From a virus, in IMG/VR virus record IMGVR_UViG_3300028091_000005, positions 19,532-83,531 of that record: a DNA stretch of 64,000 nucleotides. One strand, given 5' to 3'. The notes beneath the pieces are model-generated. The model was not told the origin of the DNA. It saw only the letters and a program-made list of their open reading frames with translations, and made no database searches. Below are positions 5,838 to 14,270 of the stretch, piece after piece. How positions within the stretch are numbered: the stretch's first letter is position 1; each line of letters starts with the position of its first letter. The position numbers were made by a program, and so were the translations under genes.

Positions 5838-6815
5838 ATGTTAAAAAATCAAATATTAAAATATAGTAGGCAAACTACTATGGCTCCACTGGGAGCTTGG
5901 TTTGATCAAACTCTTGACAAACTTATCTATAAAAATACCTACGTCTACGAAGATACTTTAAAAGTGTTTCAGGAACGCCTTGTACAAGGGCTTCGTGATT
6001 ACCGTGACAAATATAAAATAGAAAATGTTGCATTGGGAATGAGTGGTGGTGTAGATAGTGCTCTTACTGCTGCATTATTTAAACAAGCAGGATGGAATGT
6101 ATTGGGCGTTACAATGCCTATACATCAAAATCCTGAAGAAACTGCCCGCGGTATTGAAACAATACAGGCATTAGGTATAGAACATAAACATATAGATCTA
6201 ACTGAAGATTTTGATAGGTTATATAATAGTTTCCTAGCCCGAGACTTTAGTCTAGGCAATAGTCCACTGCGCAGTGGTAATCTAAGAGTTCGTCTGCGTA
6301 TGATGACAGTTTATAATGAAGCTTCACGCATTGGGGGACTAGTAGGCAGTACTGACAACTTTAGCGAACTAGCAGCAGGTTTTTGGACACTACACGGTGA
6401 CGTTGGTGATCTAGCACCCATACAAAGTTTAAACAAAAGTTGGGAAGTTCCTAAACTTGCTGAAATGGCCGGTGTGCCTGATTCCACAGTGTTTGCAAGA
6501 CCCACCGACGGACTAGGCATTAGCAATGGTGATGAAGAACAGTTTGGCTTTAGCTATCTTGAATTTGATATTGTTTTATTGTCTCTAGTCACGGCAGTTG
6601 CAAGGCATAATCTAAAAACTGCTGATCAGATTTTACTAATGTTAGAGGTAGATCCCTCTGATCAAGATACAGTAACTCGTGTTAAAAAAATTCTGGATAG
6701 AATTAAATCAAGTACTTTTAAACGAGCTAACCCCTATAATCTTGCTCATCCTATTGATAGTTATAGGTATCAAGGACTAGCCAATCTTGACCAAGCTCTT
6801 AGATCTAATCTATGA
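5838..6815 (+). CDS. nadE: NAD+ synthetase (ammonia-dependent NadE type)
   Basis: The PP-loop SGGVDS (69-74) of the adenylating amidotransferase/NAD synthetase superfamily is followed by NadE-specific blocks. LVGSTDNFSELAAGFWTLHG matches the GTxNxSE...G region, GDLAPIQSLNK matches the GDxxPI.xLxK region, and RPTDGLGISNGDEEQFGFSY matches the C-terminal P.AxL...DE.ELG.SY element. The enzyme converts nicotinic acid adenine dinucleotide, ATP and ammonia to NAD+. No glutaminase domain is seen. At 325 residues it is slightly longer than bacterial NadE. Its stop overlaps the next ATG, so it belongs to the sugar operon, whose dehydratases use NAD(H). Confidence 0.85.
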   Translation: MLKNQILKYSRQTTMAPLGAWFDQTLDKLIYKNTYVYEDTLKVFQERLVQGLRDYRDKYKIENVALGMSGGVDSALTAALFKQAGWNVLGVTMPIHQNPEETARGIETIQALGIEHKHIDLTEDFDRLYNSFLARDFSLGNSPLRSGNLRVRLRMMTVYNEASRIGGLVGSTDNFSELAAGFWTLHGDVGDLAPIQSLNKSWEVPKLAEMAGVPDSTVFARPTDGLGISNGDEEQFGFSYLEFDIVLLSLVTAVARHNLKTADQILLMLEVDPSDQDTVTRVKKILDRIKSSTFKRANPYNLAHPIDSYRYQGLANLDQALRSNL

Positions 6816-7624
6816 AAAAAATAGCCATACTTGGTGCCAATGGCACTCTGGGAAATTTACTCGGCGTTCTACTTAAAGATGTTGGCACTATATTACCAGT
6901 AACTAGAAAAGATCTCGACTTATTAAACTACACTGCTGTTTATGACTGGCTACAACGAGAACACCCAGATGTAATTATTAACTGTGCTTTCAGTGGCGGT
7001 AGTGTTAATACCACCGATGTTAATTTAAGTGATTTGCAGAGAAATATGCAGATGTTCCTTAATTTTTATCATCAGCCATCTAAATTTAGATATATTAACT
7101 TTGGTAGTGGGGCTGAATTCGATAGAGCTAGGGATATCAATAATGTCCAAGAACTGGAAATTACAGAACGTAATCCCATAGACACCTATGGGCTCGCTAA
7201 AAACTATATTGCCCGCACTATTTGGAAAAGAGACAATTTTTATACATTAAGACTATTTGGTTGTTTTGGTTACAATGAGCCTAGTTCCAGATTATTTAAG
7301 AGACTTCTAAACACAGGCAAACTTAGCGTAATTGATCGTAAATTTGATTTTTTTAGTCATAGAGATATGGCCACTGTCGTTAAACACTACATAAATGCAG
7401 ATCAAAAAGACTTAATCAAAGACATTAATTTAGTCTATAAAGAAAAATACAGTCTATACTATCAGGCATTATTGTTTGCTGACACACATTGCCCAACAGG
7501 GGAAGTTTTACTACAGGGATCTAGTGATCTAAATTATACTGGTAACAGTGACTTATTATATAGTCTTAATCTAGATTTACACGGTTTGAAACAGGGAATA
7601 GAGGATTATAAACCCAATGAATAA
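6812..7624 (+). CDS. NAD(P)-dependent extended SDR, sugar reductase/epimerase (RmlD-like)
   Basis: The Rossmann motif GANGTLG is at residues 8-14 and the active-site Tyr/Lys pair lies in DTYGLAKN, with an upstream serine in NFGSGAEF. The 270-residue size and layout match RmlD-like or GDP-fucose-synthase-like reductases that reduce or epimerise 4-keto sugars. In yersiniose-type pathways an SDR (YerF) performs the last reduction of the branched chain, and this gene could fill that slot. The ATG overlaps the NadE stop and its end overlaps the next gene. Exact reaction inferred. Confidence 0.75.
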   Translation: MKKIAILGANGTLGNLLGVLLKDVGTILPVTRKDLDLLNYTAVYDWLQREHPDVIINCAFSGGSVNTTDVNLSDLQRNMQMFLNFYHQPSKFRYINFGSGAEFDRARDINNVQELEITERNPIDTYGLAKNYIARTIWKRDNFYTLRLFGCFGYNEPSSRLFKRLLNTGKLSVIDRKFDFFSHRDMATVVKHYINADQKDLIKDINLVYKEKYSLYYQALLFADTHCPTGEVLLQGSSDLNYTGNSDLLYSLNLDLHGLKQGIEDYKPNE

Positions 7625-8561
7625 TAAAAAAATAGTATACATAACTGGATGTCTAGGCTTTATAGGAAGCCACCTAACCAGGCAATGTCTTAACCTAGGG
7701 TGGTACGTTTGTGGTGTAGATAAACTTACCTATGCAGCCAATCAACAATTTCTACCCGAATTTAAAAATTATCCTAATTTCAAATTTATAGAAAGCGACA
7801 TTAATGATCTTGATATGCTCTATGAATGTGATTATGTAATCAACACTGCGGCAGAAAGTCACGTGGATAACAGTATTGAAGATAGTGACAGTTTTGTACA
7901 TTCCAACATTAATGGTGTTCATAATCTACTAAAACTTATAGCCAAAAAGAAACAACGTCGTCCTATATTTTTACACTACAGCACAGACGAAGTTTATGGA
8001 GATATTGTAGAAGGCAGTCATAGTGAAAAAGATTTACTCAAACCTAGTAATCCCTATAGCGCAACCAAGGCTGCTGCTGATCAACTAGTGCTAGCCTGGA
8101 GTAGAACACACGGTATTAACTACATCATTGTTAGGCCTACCAATAATTATGGTATTGGACAATACGTGGAAAAACTTATACCCAAGAGTGTTAAATTTCT
8201 GGAAATAGGTAGAAAGATAGACCTACATAATAACGGGACACCTATTAGGACCTGGTTACACGCTGCCGATACAGCTAGGGCCACCATACACATTATTAAT
8301 TCTGGTGTAGTAAACGAAATCTATAACATAAGCGGCAATCTAGAATTACCAAACATAGAAGTGGTTAAAAAGATTCTTGGTCTTTTTGGTATAGAAGAAA
8401 ACATACAGGATTATATTGAGCCCAGTATGAGGCAGGGGCAGGATGTAAGGTACAGCATTGATGATAGTAAATTGAAGAATCTGGGCTGGCAACCTCAGGC
8501 AATATTTGACACAGAGCTAGAAAAAATAGTAGAATACTATAGAAATAATTTTGTGTGGTAA
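7617..8561 (+). CDS. NDP-glucose 4,6-dehydratase (RmlB family)
   Basis: TGCLGFIGSH (10-19) is the NAD-binding glycine motif. AAESHVDNSI and STDEVYG (122-128) are RmlB hallmarks, carrying the Thr/Asp/Glu catalytic set, and Y147-SAT-K151 is the SDR pair. The enzyme makes the 4-keto-6-deoxy sugar nucleotide that starts deoxysugar pathways. The TDE motif fits dTDP-glucose dehydratases better than CDP-glucose dehydratases, although RfbH enzymes downstream normally use CDP sugars. At 314 residues it is shorter than bacterial RmlB (about 350). No nucleotidyltransferase is visible nearby. Confidence 0.85.
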   Translation: MNNKKIVYITGCLGFIGSHLTRQCLNLGWYVCGVDKLTYAANQQFLPEFKNYPNFKFIESDINDLDMLYECDYVINTAAESHVDNSIEDSDSFVHSNINGVHNLLKLIAKKKQRRPIFLHYSTDEVYGDIVEGSHSEKDLLKPSNPYSATKAAADQLVLAWSRTHGINYIIVRPTNNYGIGQYVEKLIPKSVKFLEIGRKIDLHNNGTPIRTWLHAADTARATIHIINSGVVNEIYNISGNLELPNIEVVKKILGLFGIEENIQDYIEPSMRQGQDVRYSIDDSKLKNLGWQPQAIFDTELEKIVEYYRNNFVW

Positions 8562-8563
8562 CA

Positions 8564-9307
8564 ATGACAGTAAAAAACTATATAGTAAATTCAGTAAGGC
8601 CCATACGTAACGGCTGGATGCTGGAAAAAAATCGTGATCTCTACCTAGCCTACCAAAAAATGTCACAATACAGTCGAGCTAGCTATGAGCATTATGTGGA
8701 AGAGCCTTTTGAATACATACAGCTTACAGAAGAAGTAGACGATAATGATACTTACACTCTAGCTGTCTGGGAGGATATTAAACGTATCTGGAATCAGGAG
8801 CCCTGTAATATATTCTTTGCAGGTGCTGATACAATTATGATAAGACCCACCTCACTGTTTGGGGATAGATTTAAAGAGTATAGGATGTTTAACTATACAG
8901 ATCCTAAAAGCGAAGGTGAATTCCAGCATTATTTTAATGATGATATACAGTATTATCCTCATACAATGAGTCGGACAGTCTGGGACCTAGGCGAACAACT
9001 ATGGTCACAGAGAGTGGGTCATCCTTATCAACACTGGGGATTTGATCAGGTTAGGCATAATTATATGTTCTGGAGTCAGGATATACCAATGGAGGATAGA
9101 TTCCATCCTGAGTTGGCTTACCAAGCTATGAACCTAAGGGCACTAACAGAACAGGCCATTGCCTGGCATAATTCCTGGAACGGTATTGATATTAATGCAG
9201 CACACATACTACACTTCCACGCTAGTCGTGGCAGTCAACAAGTAATAGATCTTATGAAATATTTTTGCGACTATTTAGAAATTCCCTATGACAACTCCAA
9301 CACTTGA
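8564..9307 (+). CDS. Putative glycosyltransferase-like protein
   Basis: The 247-residue protein contains a hydrophobic strand ending NIFFAGADTIMIRP, like the DxD-bearing strand of nucleotide-sugar transferases in which an acidic residue binds metal and donor. Many Trp and His residues (QHWGFDQVRHNYMFW) are typical of acceptor regions. The ATG at 8564 is preferred over an upstream GTG at 8555. Its end overlaps the aminotransferase-fold gene by 20 bp, placing it inside the sugar operon, where a transferase for the finished sugar would be expected. The motif evidence is weak, so the function is inferred. Confidence 0.5.
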   Translation: MTVKNYIVNSVRPIRNGWMLEKNRDLYLAYQKMSQYSRASYEHYVEEPFEYIQLTEEVDDNDTYTLAVWEDIKRIWNQEPCNIFFAGADTIMIRPTSLFGDRFKEYRMFNYTDPKSEGEFQHYFNDDIQYYPHTMSRTVWDLGEQLWSQRVGHPYQHWGFDQVRHNYMFWSQDIPMEDRFHPELAYQAMNLRALTEQAIAWHNSWNGIDINAAHILHFHASRGSQQVIDLMKYFCDYLEIPYDNSNT

Positions 9308-10622
9308 TAAAATATTAGAATTAGTAGAACAACATTATAAAGAACGTCAGGAATCCCGTACCTGGACTGCGGGTCGAGATTTTGTAAACTATGCTGGCGC
9401 CTACTACGATCAGGAGGAATATCTAGCAGGTGTCAAAAGCCTACTTAGTGGCTGGTTGGCAATGGGTAATGAAAGTTTAAAATTTGAACGACAGTTCCCC
9501 AAACAGTTTGGAAAAAAACTTGGTATAGTTACTAATTCAGGTAGCAGCAGTAACCTATTAATGATGGCAAGTCTTACCAGCAAACGTGGATACAATTTAC
9601 CTAAAGGCACCAAGGTTCTTATGCCTATTGCAGGTTTTCCTACTACACTAAACCCTACATTGCAAATGGGTTTTACGCCAGTGTTTGTGGACATAGAGCT
9701 TGATACTCTCAACCTAGATCTTGATCAGGTGGAGGCTGCACTTAAACAAAATCCTGATATTAGAGTCATTACCTTTGCGCACGTACTGGGAAATCCTCCC
9801 AATATGGATAGAGTAATGGAAATAGTTAAAAAATATGATCTTATTCTATTAGAAGATTGCTGCGATGCTCTAGGAAGTACCTATAGAGAGAAACCACTGG
9901 GTAGTTATGGTCTTATGGCTAGTTGTAGTTTTTATCCTGCTCACCATATGACTATGGGCGAAGGTGGTTATGTAGCCACTGATGATCCCGAACAAGATAT
10001 TATTTTAAGAAGTTTTAGAGAATGGGGTCGCGGCTGTTATTGTGTGGGACCTGAAGCTAATAAACTAAAATGTGGCACTTGTGGAACTAGATTTAAAAAT
10101 TGGATACCCACTATGCCGGATGAAATTTTTGATCACAAATATGTATATGATGAGATTGGATACAATCTTAAGCCAATCGAACTACAGTGTGCAATGGGCA
10201 TCAAACAACTGGATAAGTTGCCGGAAATACACGCACTACGTAGACGAAACTACCAACTATTATTTTCCATATACGAGAAATATGAAGAATATTTTCATCT
10301 TCCTAGAGCTCAGGAACACAGCGACCCCAGCTGGTTTGCTTTTCCACTAACAGTAAGATCAAACGCTCCGTTTACTCGTGCGGATATAGTTGACTACCTG
10401 GAAGAAAAATTGATTCAGACTAGACCCTACTTCGCTGGTAACATTATGTTGCAACCAGCTTACAGTCATTTAATGGATCAAAATTTAGCAAAAAATAATT
10501 TCCCCAATGCAACACTAGCAATGACCAACACCTACTTCCACGGCACTAGCCCGGTAATCACTCCCGAGCAGATTGCCTATATTGGAGAAGTAGTAGACGG
10601 ATTTATGAGTCTGTTCAATTAA
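9288..10622 (+). CDS. rfbH: RfbH-type NDP-4-keto-6-deoxyglucose 3-dehydrase (PMP/Fe-S enzyme)
   Basis: This is a DegT/DnrJ/EryC1-fold protein of 444 residues in which the usual PLP lysine is replaced by histidine: SFYPAHHMTMGEGG places H220 at the position of the known catalytic His of E1/RfbH. Four cysteines follow (C250, C252, C262, C265), in the region where E1 binds a [2Fe-2S] cluster, though the spacing differs from the classic C-x-C-x2-C-x7-C. The enzyme removes the C3 hydroxyl of a 4-keto-6-deoxy sugar nucleotide to give a 3,6-dideoxy sugar and needs a reductase partner (E3), which is not visible here. It lies between a glycosyltransferase-like gene and the YerE-like gene. Confidence 0.88.
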   Translation: MTTPTLDKILELVEQHYKERQESRTWTAGRDFVNYAGAYYDQEEYLAGVKSLLSGWLAMGNESLKFERQFPKQFGKKLGIVTNSGSSSNLLMMASLTSKRGYNLPKGTKVLMPIAGFPTTLNPTLQMGFTPVFVDIELDTLNLDLDQVEAALKQNPDIRVITFAHVLGNPPNMDRVMEIVKKYDLILLEDCCDALGSTYREKPLGSYGLMASCSFYPAHHMTMGEGGYVATDDPEQDIILRSFREWGRGCYCVGPEANKLKCGTCGTRFKNWIPTMPDEIFDHKYVYDEIGYNLKPIELQCAMGIKQLDKLPEIHALRRRNYQLLFSIYEKYEEYFHLPRAQEHSDPSWFAFPLTVRSNAPFTRADIVDYLEEKLIQTRPYFAGNIMLQPAYSHLMDQNLAKNNFPNATLAMTNTYFHGTSPVITPEQIAYIGEVVDGFMSLFN

Positions 10623-10637
10623 TTACAGAGGAACACT

Positions 10638-12398
10638 ATGAGAGGCGATCAATACGTAGCACAATTTTTAAAAGCAATTAATAGCAACAAGGTATTTTTA
10701 GTACAGGGCGGAGCTTGTGCCTTTATGCTAGATGCAGTGGGCGAAACACCTGGAATGAGTTATGTGGCCTTCCAGCACGAACAGGCAGCGGCTATGGCGG
10801 CTGATGCACTCTGGCGAACCAGCGGCCAGCTGGGGGTGACATTCTGCACCAGCGGACCAGGCGCAAGTAATCTATTAACAGGCATCGCCTGCGGCTACTA
10901 CGATAGCATACCCAGCCTACATATCTGTGGTCAGGTGAACGGTAAAGAGGTAGCACAGTATAAAGGTGCCAAAGTAAGACAGGCTGGATTCCAGCAGATG
11001 GACATTGTAAGTATGGCCAAGCCTGTATGTAACTATGCCGTGGCAGTGACCAAGGCCAGTGAGCTACCACTTGCTCTTAAAACTGCTGTGGAACAGGCGT
11101 TTACTGGCAGAATGGGACCAGTGTTAGTGGACATTCCTATGGACATACAGACGGAAGACATAGGCACAGATGAAATATTGTTACCAGAAATTAAAGTTCC
11201 CAGTATTGCAGATGATCAAACACAAATTATTGCTAATAGCGTAAATGAATTTTTCCAGTCAGGTCAAAGGCCCTTGGTTGTATTAGGAGCTGGTGTTGAA
11301 CTAGCAGGCAGACAACAAGAGATGGTAGACTGGTTACAGAAAACTCGAACACCGTTCGTGGCCAGCTGGAGTGCTCTAAATATTTTTGATCATAGTATGC
11401 CTAACTATCTAGGTCATTTTGGTGTCTACGGTAACCGTGGTGGTAACTATGTAATACAAAACGCAGATCGCATTCTGGTATTAGGCAGCAGACTGGATAA
11501 TCGTCAGACTTCAGGCAACGTGGATAATTTTGCGCCCAGTGCTAAACTAATGGCCCTGGATATTGACGGCGAAGAATTAATAAAGTATCCTGATAGATTT
11601 ACAGGTATACAAGTTAACCTTACACACCTTGATAAAATTTTACCTAATGTTGCTGCGCCAGAAGCTAGTTCAGACTGGCTGGAATATACTAATAGAATTA
11701 GAGAAAAATATCTAAACACCGATATTAGTCAGGAAAGTGAAAAATATAACAGTCTTAATCCCTACAGTGTAGTTAGAAAGATAACTAGTCTGCTTGATGA
11801 TGATGCGCACATCTTTGCTGATGCTGGTGCCAACCACGTTTGGCTCTATCAGATGTGGAATCGTAAAGGTAGACAAAAATTATTTACTAGTAGCGGTCAC
11901 TATGCAATGGGTTACAGTCTACCTGCTGCTATTGGTAGCCTAATAGGAAATCCTGAAGTTCAGGCAGTCAGTTTTAATGGTGATGGTGGTGTACAGATGA
12001 ACATACAGGAACTACAGACTGCAAGAGAATATGGTCTAGACATCAAAGTGGTGGTATTTAATAACCAGGGTCTGGGTATGATACGTCAATTCCAGAATAG
12101 TTATATGGGTGGACGCCATCACGCCACCACACAGGGTCAGGGACCAGGTGTTCCTGATTTTGAAAAACTAGCTGCCGCCTACGGTATGAAATATACCAAG
12201 GTTGTGGACCTTAAGCAATTAGACAGTGACTTATTCCAGCAAGGTTCAAGATTAATAGAATGTGTGATTGACCAACGAGTGCTTATTGAACCCAAATTGG
12301 AAATGGGAAGACCAATTAATGATCAGTTCCCCTACGTCACTGACGAAGAATTTTTAGAAAACAACCAATTTGTGGAATACACCCACAGAAAAAAATAA
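10638..12398 (+). CDS. TPP-dependent acetolactate synthase-family enzyme, YerE-like
   Basis: The 586-residue protein has the three-domain IlvB layout. The N-terminal Pyr domain has the TPP-activating Glu (E48 in AFQHEQAAAMAAD), the central domain has a Rossmann-like region, and the C-terminal PP domain has the GDG...NN thiamine signature (NGDGGVQMN to VVFNNQGLG). In an operon with RfbH the best parallel is YerE of Yersinia, which transfers a two-carbon acetyl unit from pyruvate to C4 of a 3,6-dideoxy-4-keto sugar to make a branched-chain sugar. A plain acetolactate synthase or other decarboxylase is possible, but no branched-chain amino-acid genes are nearby. It closes the sugar operon. Confidence 0.75.
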   Translation: MRGDQYVAQFLKAINSNKVFLVQGGACAFMLDAVGETPGMSYVAFQHEQAAAMAADALWRTSGQLGVTFCTSGPGASNLLTGIACGYYDSIPSLHICGQVNGKEVAQYKGAKVRQAGFQQMDIVSMAKPVCNYAVAVTKASELPLALKTAVEQAFTGRMGPVLVDIPMDIQTEDIGTDEILLPEIKVPSIADDQTQIIANSVNEFFQSGQRPLVVLGAGVELAGRQQEMVDWLQKTRTPFVASWSALNIFDHSMPNYLGHFGVYGNRGGNYVIQNADRILVLGSRLDNRQTSGNVDNFAPSAKLMALDIDGEELIKYPDRFTGIQVNLTHLDKILPNVAAPEASSDWLEYTNRIREKYLNTDISQESEKYNSLNPYSVVRKITSLLDDDAHIFADAGANHVWLYQMWNRKGRQKLFTSSGHYAMGYSLPAAIGSLIGNPEVQAVSFNGDGGVQMNIQELQTAREYGLDIKVVVFNNQGLGMIRQFQNSYMGGRHHATTQGQGPGVPDFEKLAAAYGMKYTKVVDLKQLDSDLFQQGSRLIECVIDQRVLIEPKLEMGRPINDQFPYVTDEEFLENNQFVEYTHRKK

Positions 12399-12415
12399 AC
12401 TGAAGAAATTTCCAC

Positions 12416-12444
12416 TTGCAGTATTGATACTTCTATGTTAATAT
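12416..12444 (+). promoter_or_regulatory. Sigma-70-like promoter
   Basis: TTGCAG (12416-12421) and TAATAT (12439-12444) are separated by 17 bp in the gap after the sugar operon, about 30 nt before the small gene at 12475. Confidence 0.5.
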
Positions 12445-12474
12445 AGGGGTATCAATCACTTATGGGATTTTTCT

Positions 12475-12633
12475 ATGTTTGAATCTATCGAAATTCGCAA
12501 AGCAGCCAACGGTTTTATTCTAGTAGTGCATACAGAAGATGAAGATCTTGAATACGTTTATGATAGCAGCCGCAAGGCAATGCGAGTAATTAAACAGTAT
12601 ATTGAAGCTGATACTACTAAAAATTCAGATTAA
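12475..12633 (+). CDS. Small hypothetical protein, 52 aa
   Basis: The ATG at 12475 opens a 52-codon frame to TAA at 12631-12633. The product begins with a beta-hairpin-like stretch (IEIRKAANGFILVV), then an acidic patch and a C-terminal amphipathic helix. This resembles the small beta-beta-alpha proteins encoded at 46044-46469. It sits between two promoter-like sequences. Function unknown. Confidence 0.6.
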   Translation: MFESIEIRKAANGFILVVHTEDEDLEYVYDSSRKAMRVIKQYIEADTTKNSD

Positions 12634-12684
12634 TAATTTATTAACGTTGCAAATTAAGCAACTTAGTTAATAAAATGTTAACAG

Positions 12685-12713
12685 TTGACTTTAACCCCGG
12701 GTTCCTGTATTAT
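12685..12713 (+). promoter_or_regulatory. Sigma-70-like promoter of the AAA+ gene
   Basis: TTGACT (12685-12690) and TATTAT (12708-12713) are spaced 17 bp and precede the ATPase start at 12750, with an AAGGAG ribosome site in the leader. Confidence 0.7.
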
Positions 12714-12749
12714 TACGAAATAAACTAATAACTACCAAGGAGCCTAACT

Positions 12750-13772
12750 ATGAAACCCATTGTGGAAATTATTGCTGGCAGCTATCGCGATCAAGACTGT
12801 ACTGGTATGCAGTTTGAACTAAAACAGCCCTTTACCAACACAGGCAAAAACGCATTTATTGCTGTCAAAAATGATGGACAGATTCCCGGCGGTCCAAAAG
12901 TGATCCGCATTAATGTTAAAGGTCCTATGGACTATCAATTTACAAATGGTAATTTTGTTGTAGAAGACAACACCAAGCCCACACAGGCTGCACCAGCTGA
13001 GACAGACCAAGAAGCAATAGCTCGTATTCGCGAACGTTTTGAAATCCTGCACGAAATGACCAAGGCTGCTACTAACGGCGACATTCGTGCTATGATTGTA
13101 AGTGGTCCTCCTGGTGTTGGTAAGAGCTTTGGTGTTGAGCAAGAAATTGAAAAAGCCCAACTTATAGATCAACTTGCTGGACGTCGCCTACGTGCAGAGG
13201 TAGTAAAAGGCAGTGCCAGCCCAATTGGTCTGTATCAAACTCTCTACAAGTATTCAGATTCGAACTGTGTTATCGTGTTTGATGATTGCGACAGTATCCT
13301 ACTAGACGACGTCGCACTTAACTTGCTTAAAGGTGCTCTGGATTCCGGTAAGAAGCGCAAGATCAGCTGGTTGAGCGAGAGCCGTGTACTCAAGGACGAG
13401 GGTATCCCCTCAACCTTTGATTTTAAAGGCAGTGTTATCTTTATCACTAACCTTAAGTTTGACAAGATGAAATCGCAAAAACTGCGTGATCACTTGGATG
13501 CACTGCAATCACGTTGCCACTATCTGGATCTTACCCTGGATACTCAGCGTGACAAAATCCTGCGTATTAAGCAGATTGCAGGTGACGGTGTATTGTTTGA
13601 TGGTTATGATTTCAGCAAAGATGAACAGGAAGAAATCATTGAGTATATGGATGAAACCAAGGACAATCTGCGCGAACTAAGTCTGCGTATGGCTCTCAAG
13701 ATTGCTGACCTCCGCAAGAGCTTCCCTAATAAATGGAAGGCAATGGCTAATACTACCTGTGTCAAGGTATAA
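12750..13772 (+). CDS. AAA+ ATPase
   Basis: The 340-residue protein has Walker A GPPGVGKS (119-126) and Walker B VIVFDDCD (174-181), followed by a sensor-1-like VIFITNL segment and an arginine-rich C-terminal helical lid (NLRELSLRMALKIADL). Residues 1-85 form a separate beta-rich N-domain. This arrangement is typical of AAA+ remodelling or loading ATPases found in T4-like phages of aquatic bacteria. The partner and target are unknown. It is transcribed from its own promoter at 12685. Confidence 0.85.
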   Translation: MKPIVEIIAGSYRDQDCTGMQFELKQPFTNTGKNAFIAVKNDGQIPGGPKVIRINVKGPMDYQFTNGNFVVEDNTKPTQAAPAETDQEAIARIRERFEILHEMTKAATNGDIRAMIVSGPPGVGKSFGVEQEIEKAQLIDQLAGRRLRAEVVKGSASPIGLYQTLYKYSDSNCVIVFDDCDSILLDDVALNLLKGALDSGKKRKISWLSESRVLKDEGIPSTFDFKGSVIFITNLKFDKMKSQKLRDHLDALQSRCHYLDLTLDTQRDKILRIKQIAGDGVLFDGYDFSKDEQEEIIEYMDETKDNLRELSLRMALKIADLRKSFPNKWKAMANTTCVKV

Positions 13773-13773
13773 T

Positions 13774-13971
13774 ATGGCAACAGATTCTCTTTTGTTAACA
13801 AAAGAACAAATAAAAAAGATGGCCCAGCTTGTGGAACGATTTCCTGAGATAGATGATTATACTCTGGAAATAGATAACAGCTCGGGTATTGGGCCAAGCT
13901 ACACAATTAAGTTTTCTTTATATCTGGACGATGATTTTAGGGTAGATATTACAGATGTCACAACCTGGTAA
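13774..13971 (+). CDS. Small hypothetical protein, 65 aa
   Basis: ATG 13774 lies one base after the ATPase stop. The product has an N-terminal helix (LTKEQIKKMAQLVERF) and a C-terminal stretch of strand-like segments. It overlaps the next gene by 17 bases. No family is recognised. It may be an accessory subunit of the ATPase, judged only from coupling. Confidence 0.65.
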   Translation: MATDSLLLTKEQIKKMAQLVERFPEIDDYTLEIDNSSGIGPSYTIKFSLYLDDDFRVDITDVTTW

Positions 13972-14146
13972 AATATCGAGAGACAGATTGGATCAAATCC
14001 TAATGTCTATGCTAGGCAGCAAGGATCTAGTAGAACGTTGGTGGACCACGCCCAATAGGGCTTTTGAAATGCAACCGCCTGAACTAGCTGATCCTGCATT
14101 AGTAAAAGATTATATCATCTGGCACGCCTACTGTGCGGGTGGTTAG
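13955..14146 (+). CDS. Small hypothetical protein, 63 aa
   Basis: This is a mostly helical 63-residue protein that starts inside the preceding gene and ends in TAG before a terminator region. Composition is ordinary and no motif is recognised. Confidence 0.65.
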   Translation: MSQPGKISRDRLDQILMSMLGSKDLVERWWTTPNRAFEMQPPELADPALVKDYIIWHAYCAGG

Positions 14147-14150
14147 GTTT

Positions 14151-14238
14151 CAGACCTAAAGGTCTGGGTCTGCTGATTTTCAGTTAGCTCCTGCGGCGGA
14201 CCTTACAAACCCTGTCTAAATTAGACAGGGTTTTTTTT
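14151..14238 (+). terminator. Hairpin region with Rho-independent terminator
   Basis: CAGACC/GGTCTG (14151-14156/14161-14166) forms a first hairpin. Then AACCCTGTCT (14208-14217) pairs with AGACAGGGTT (14223-14232), followed by eight Ts, a strong terminator. The 40 bases between the hairpins hold no gene. The T run overlaps the -35 of the next promoter. Confidence 0.88.
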
Positions 14239-14265
14239 GACTTGTAAATCTAGATGTTGTATAAT
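14237..14265 (+). promoter_or_regulatory. Sigma-70 promoter placed 5 nt before a start codon
   Basis: TTGACT (14237-14242) and perfect TATAAT (14260-14265) are spaced 17 bp. Only 5 nt separate the -10 from ATG 14271, so transcription would begin at about the first codon, predicting a leaderless mRNA. Confidence 0.7.
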
Positions 14266-14270
14266 GAATT

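Noticed and set aside
9410-9712. Antisense open frame within the RfbH gene
   Set aside because: It has no promoter, ribosome site or recognisable protein features and mirrors the codon use of the sense gene.
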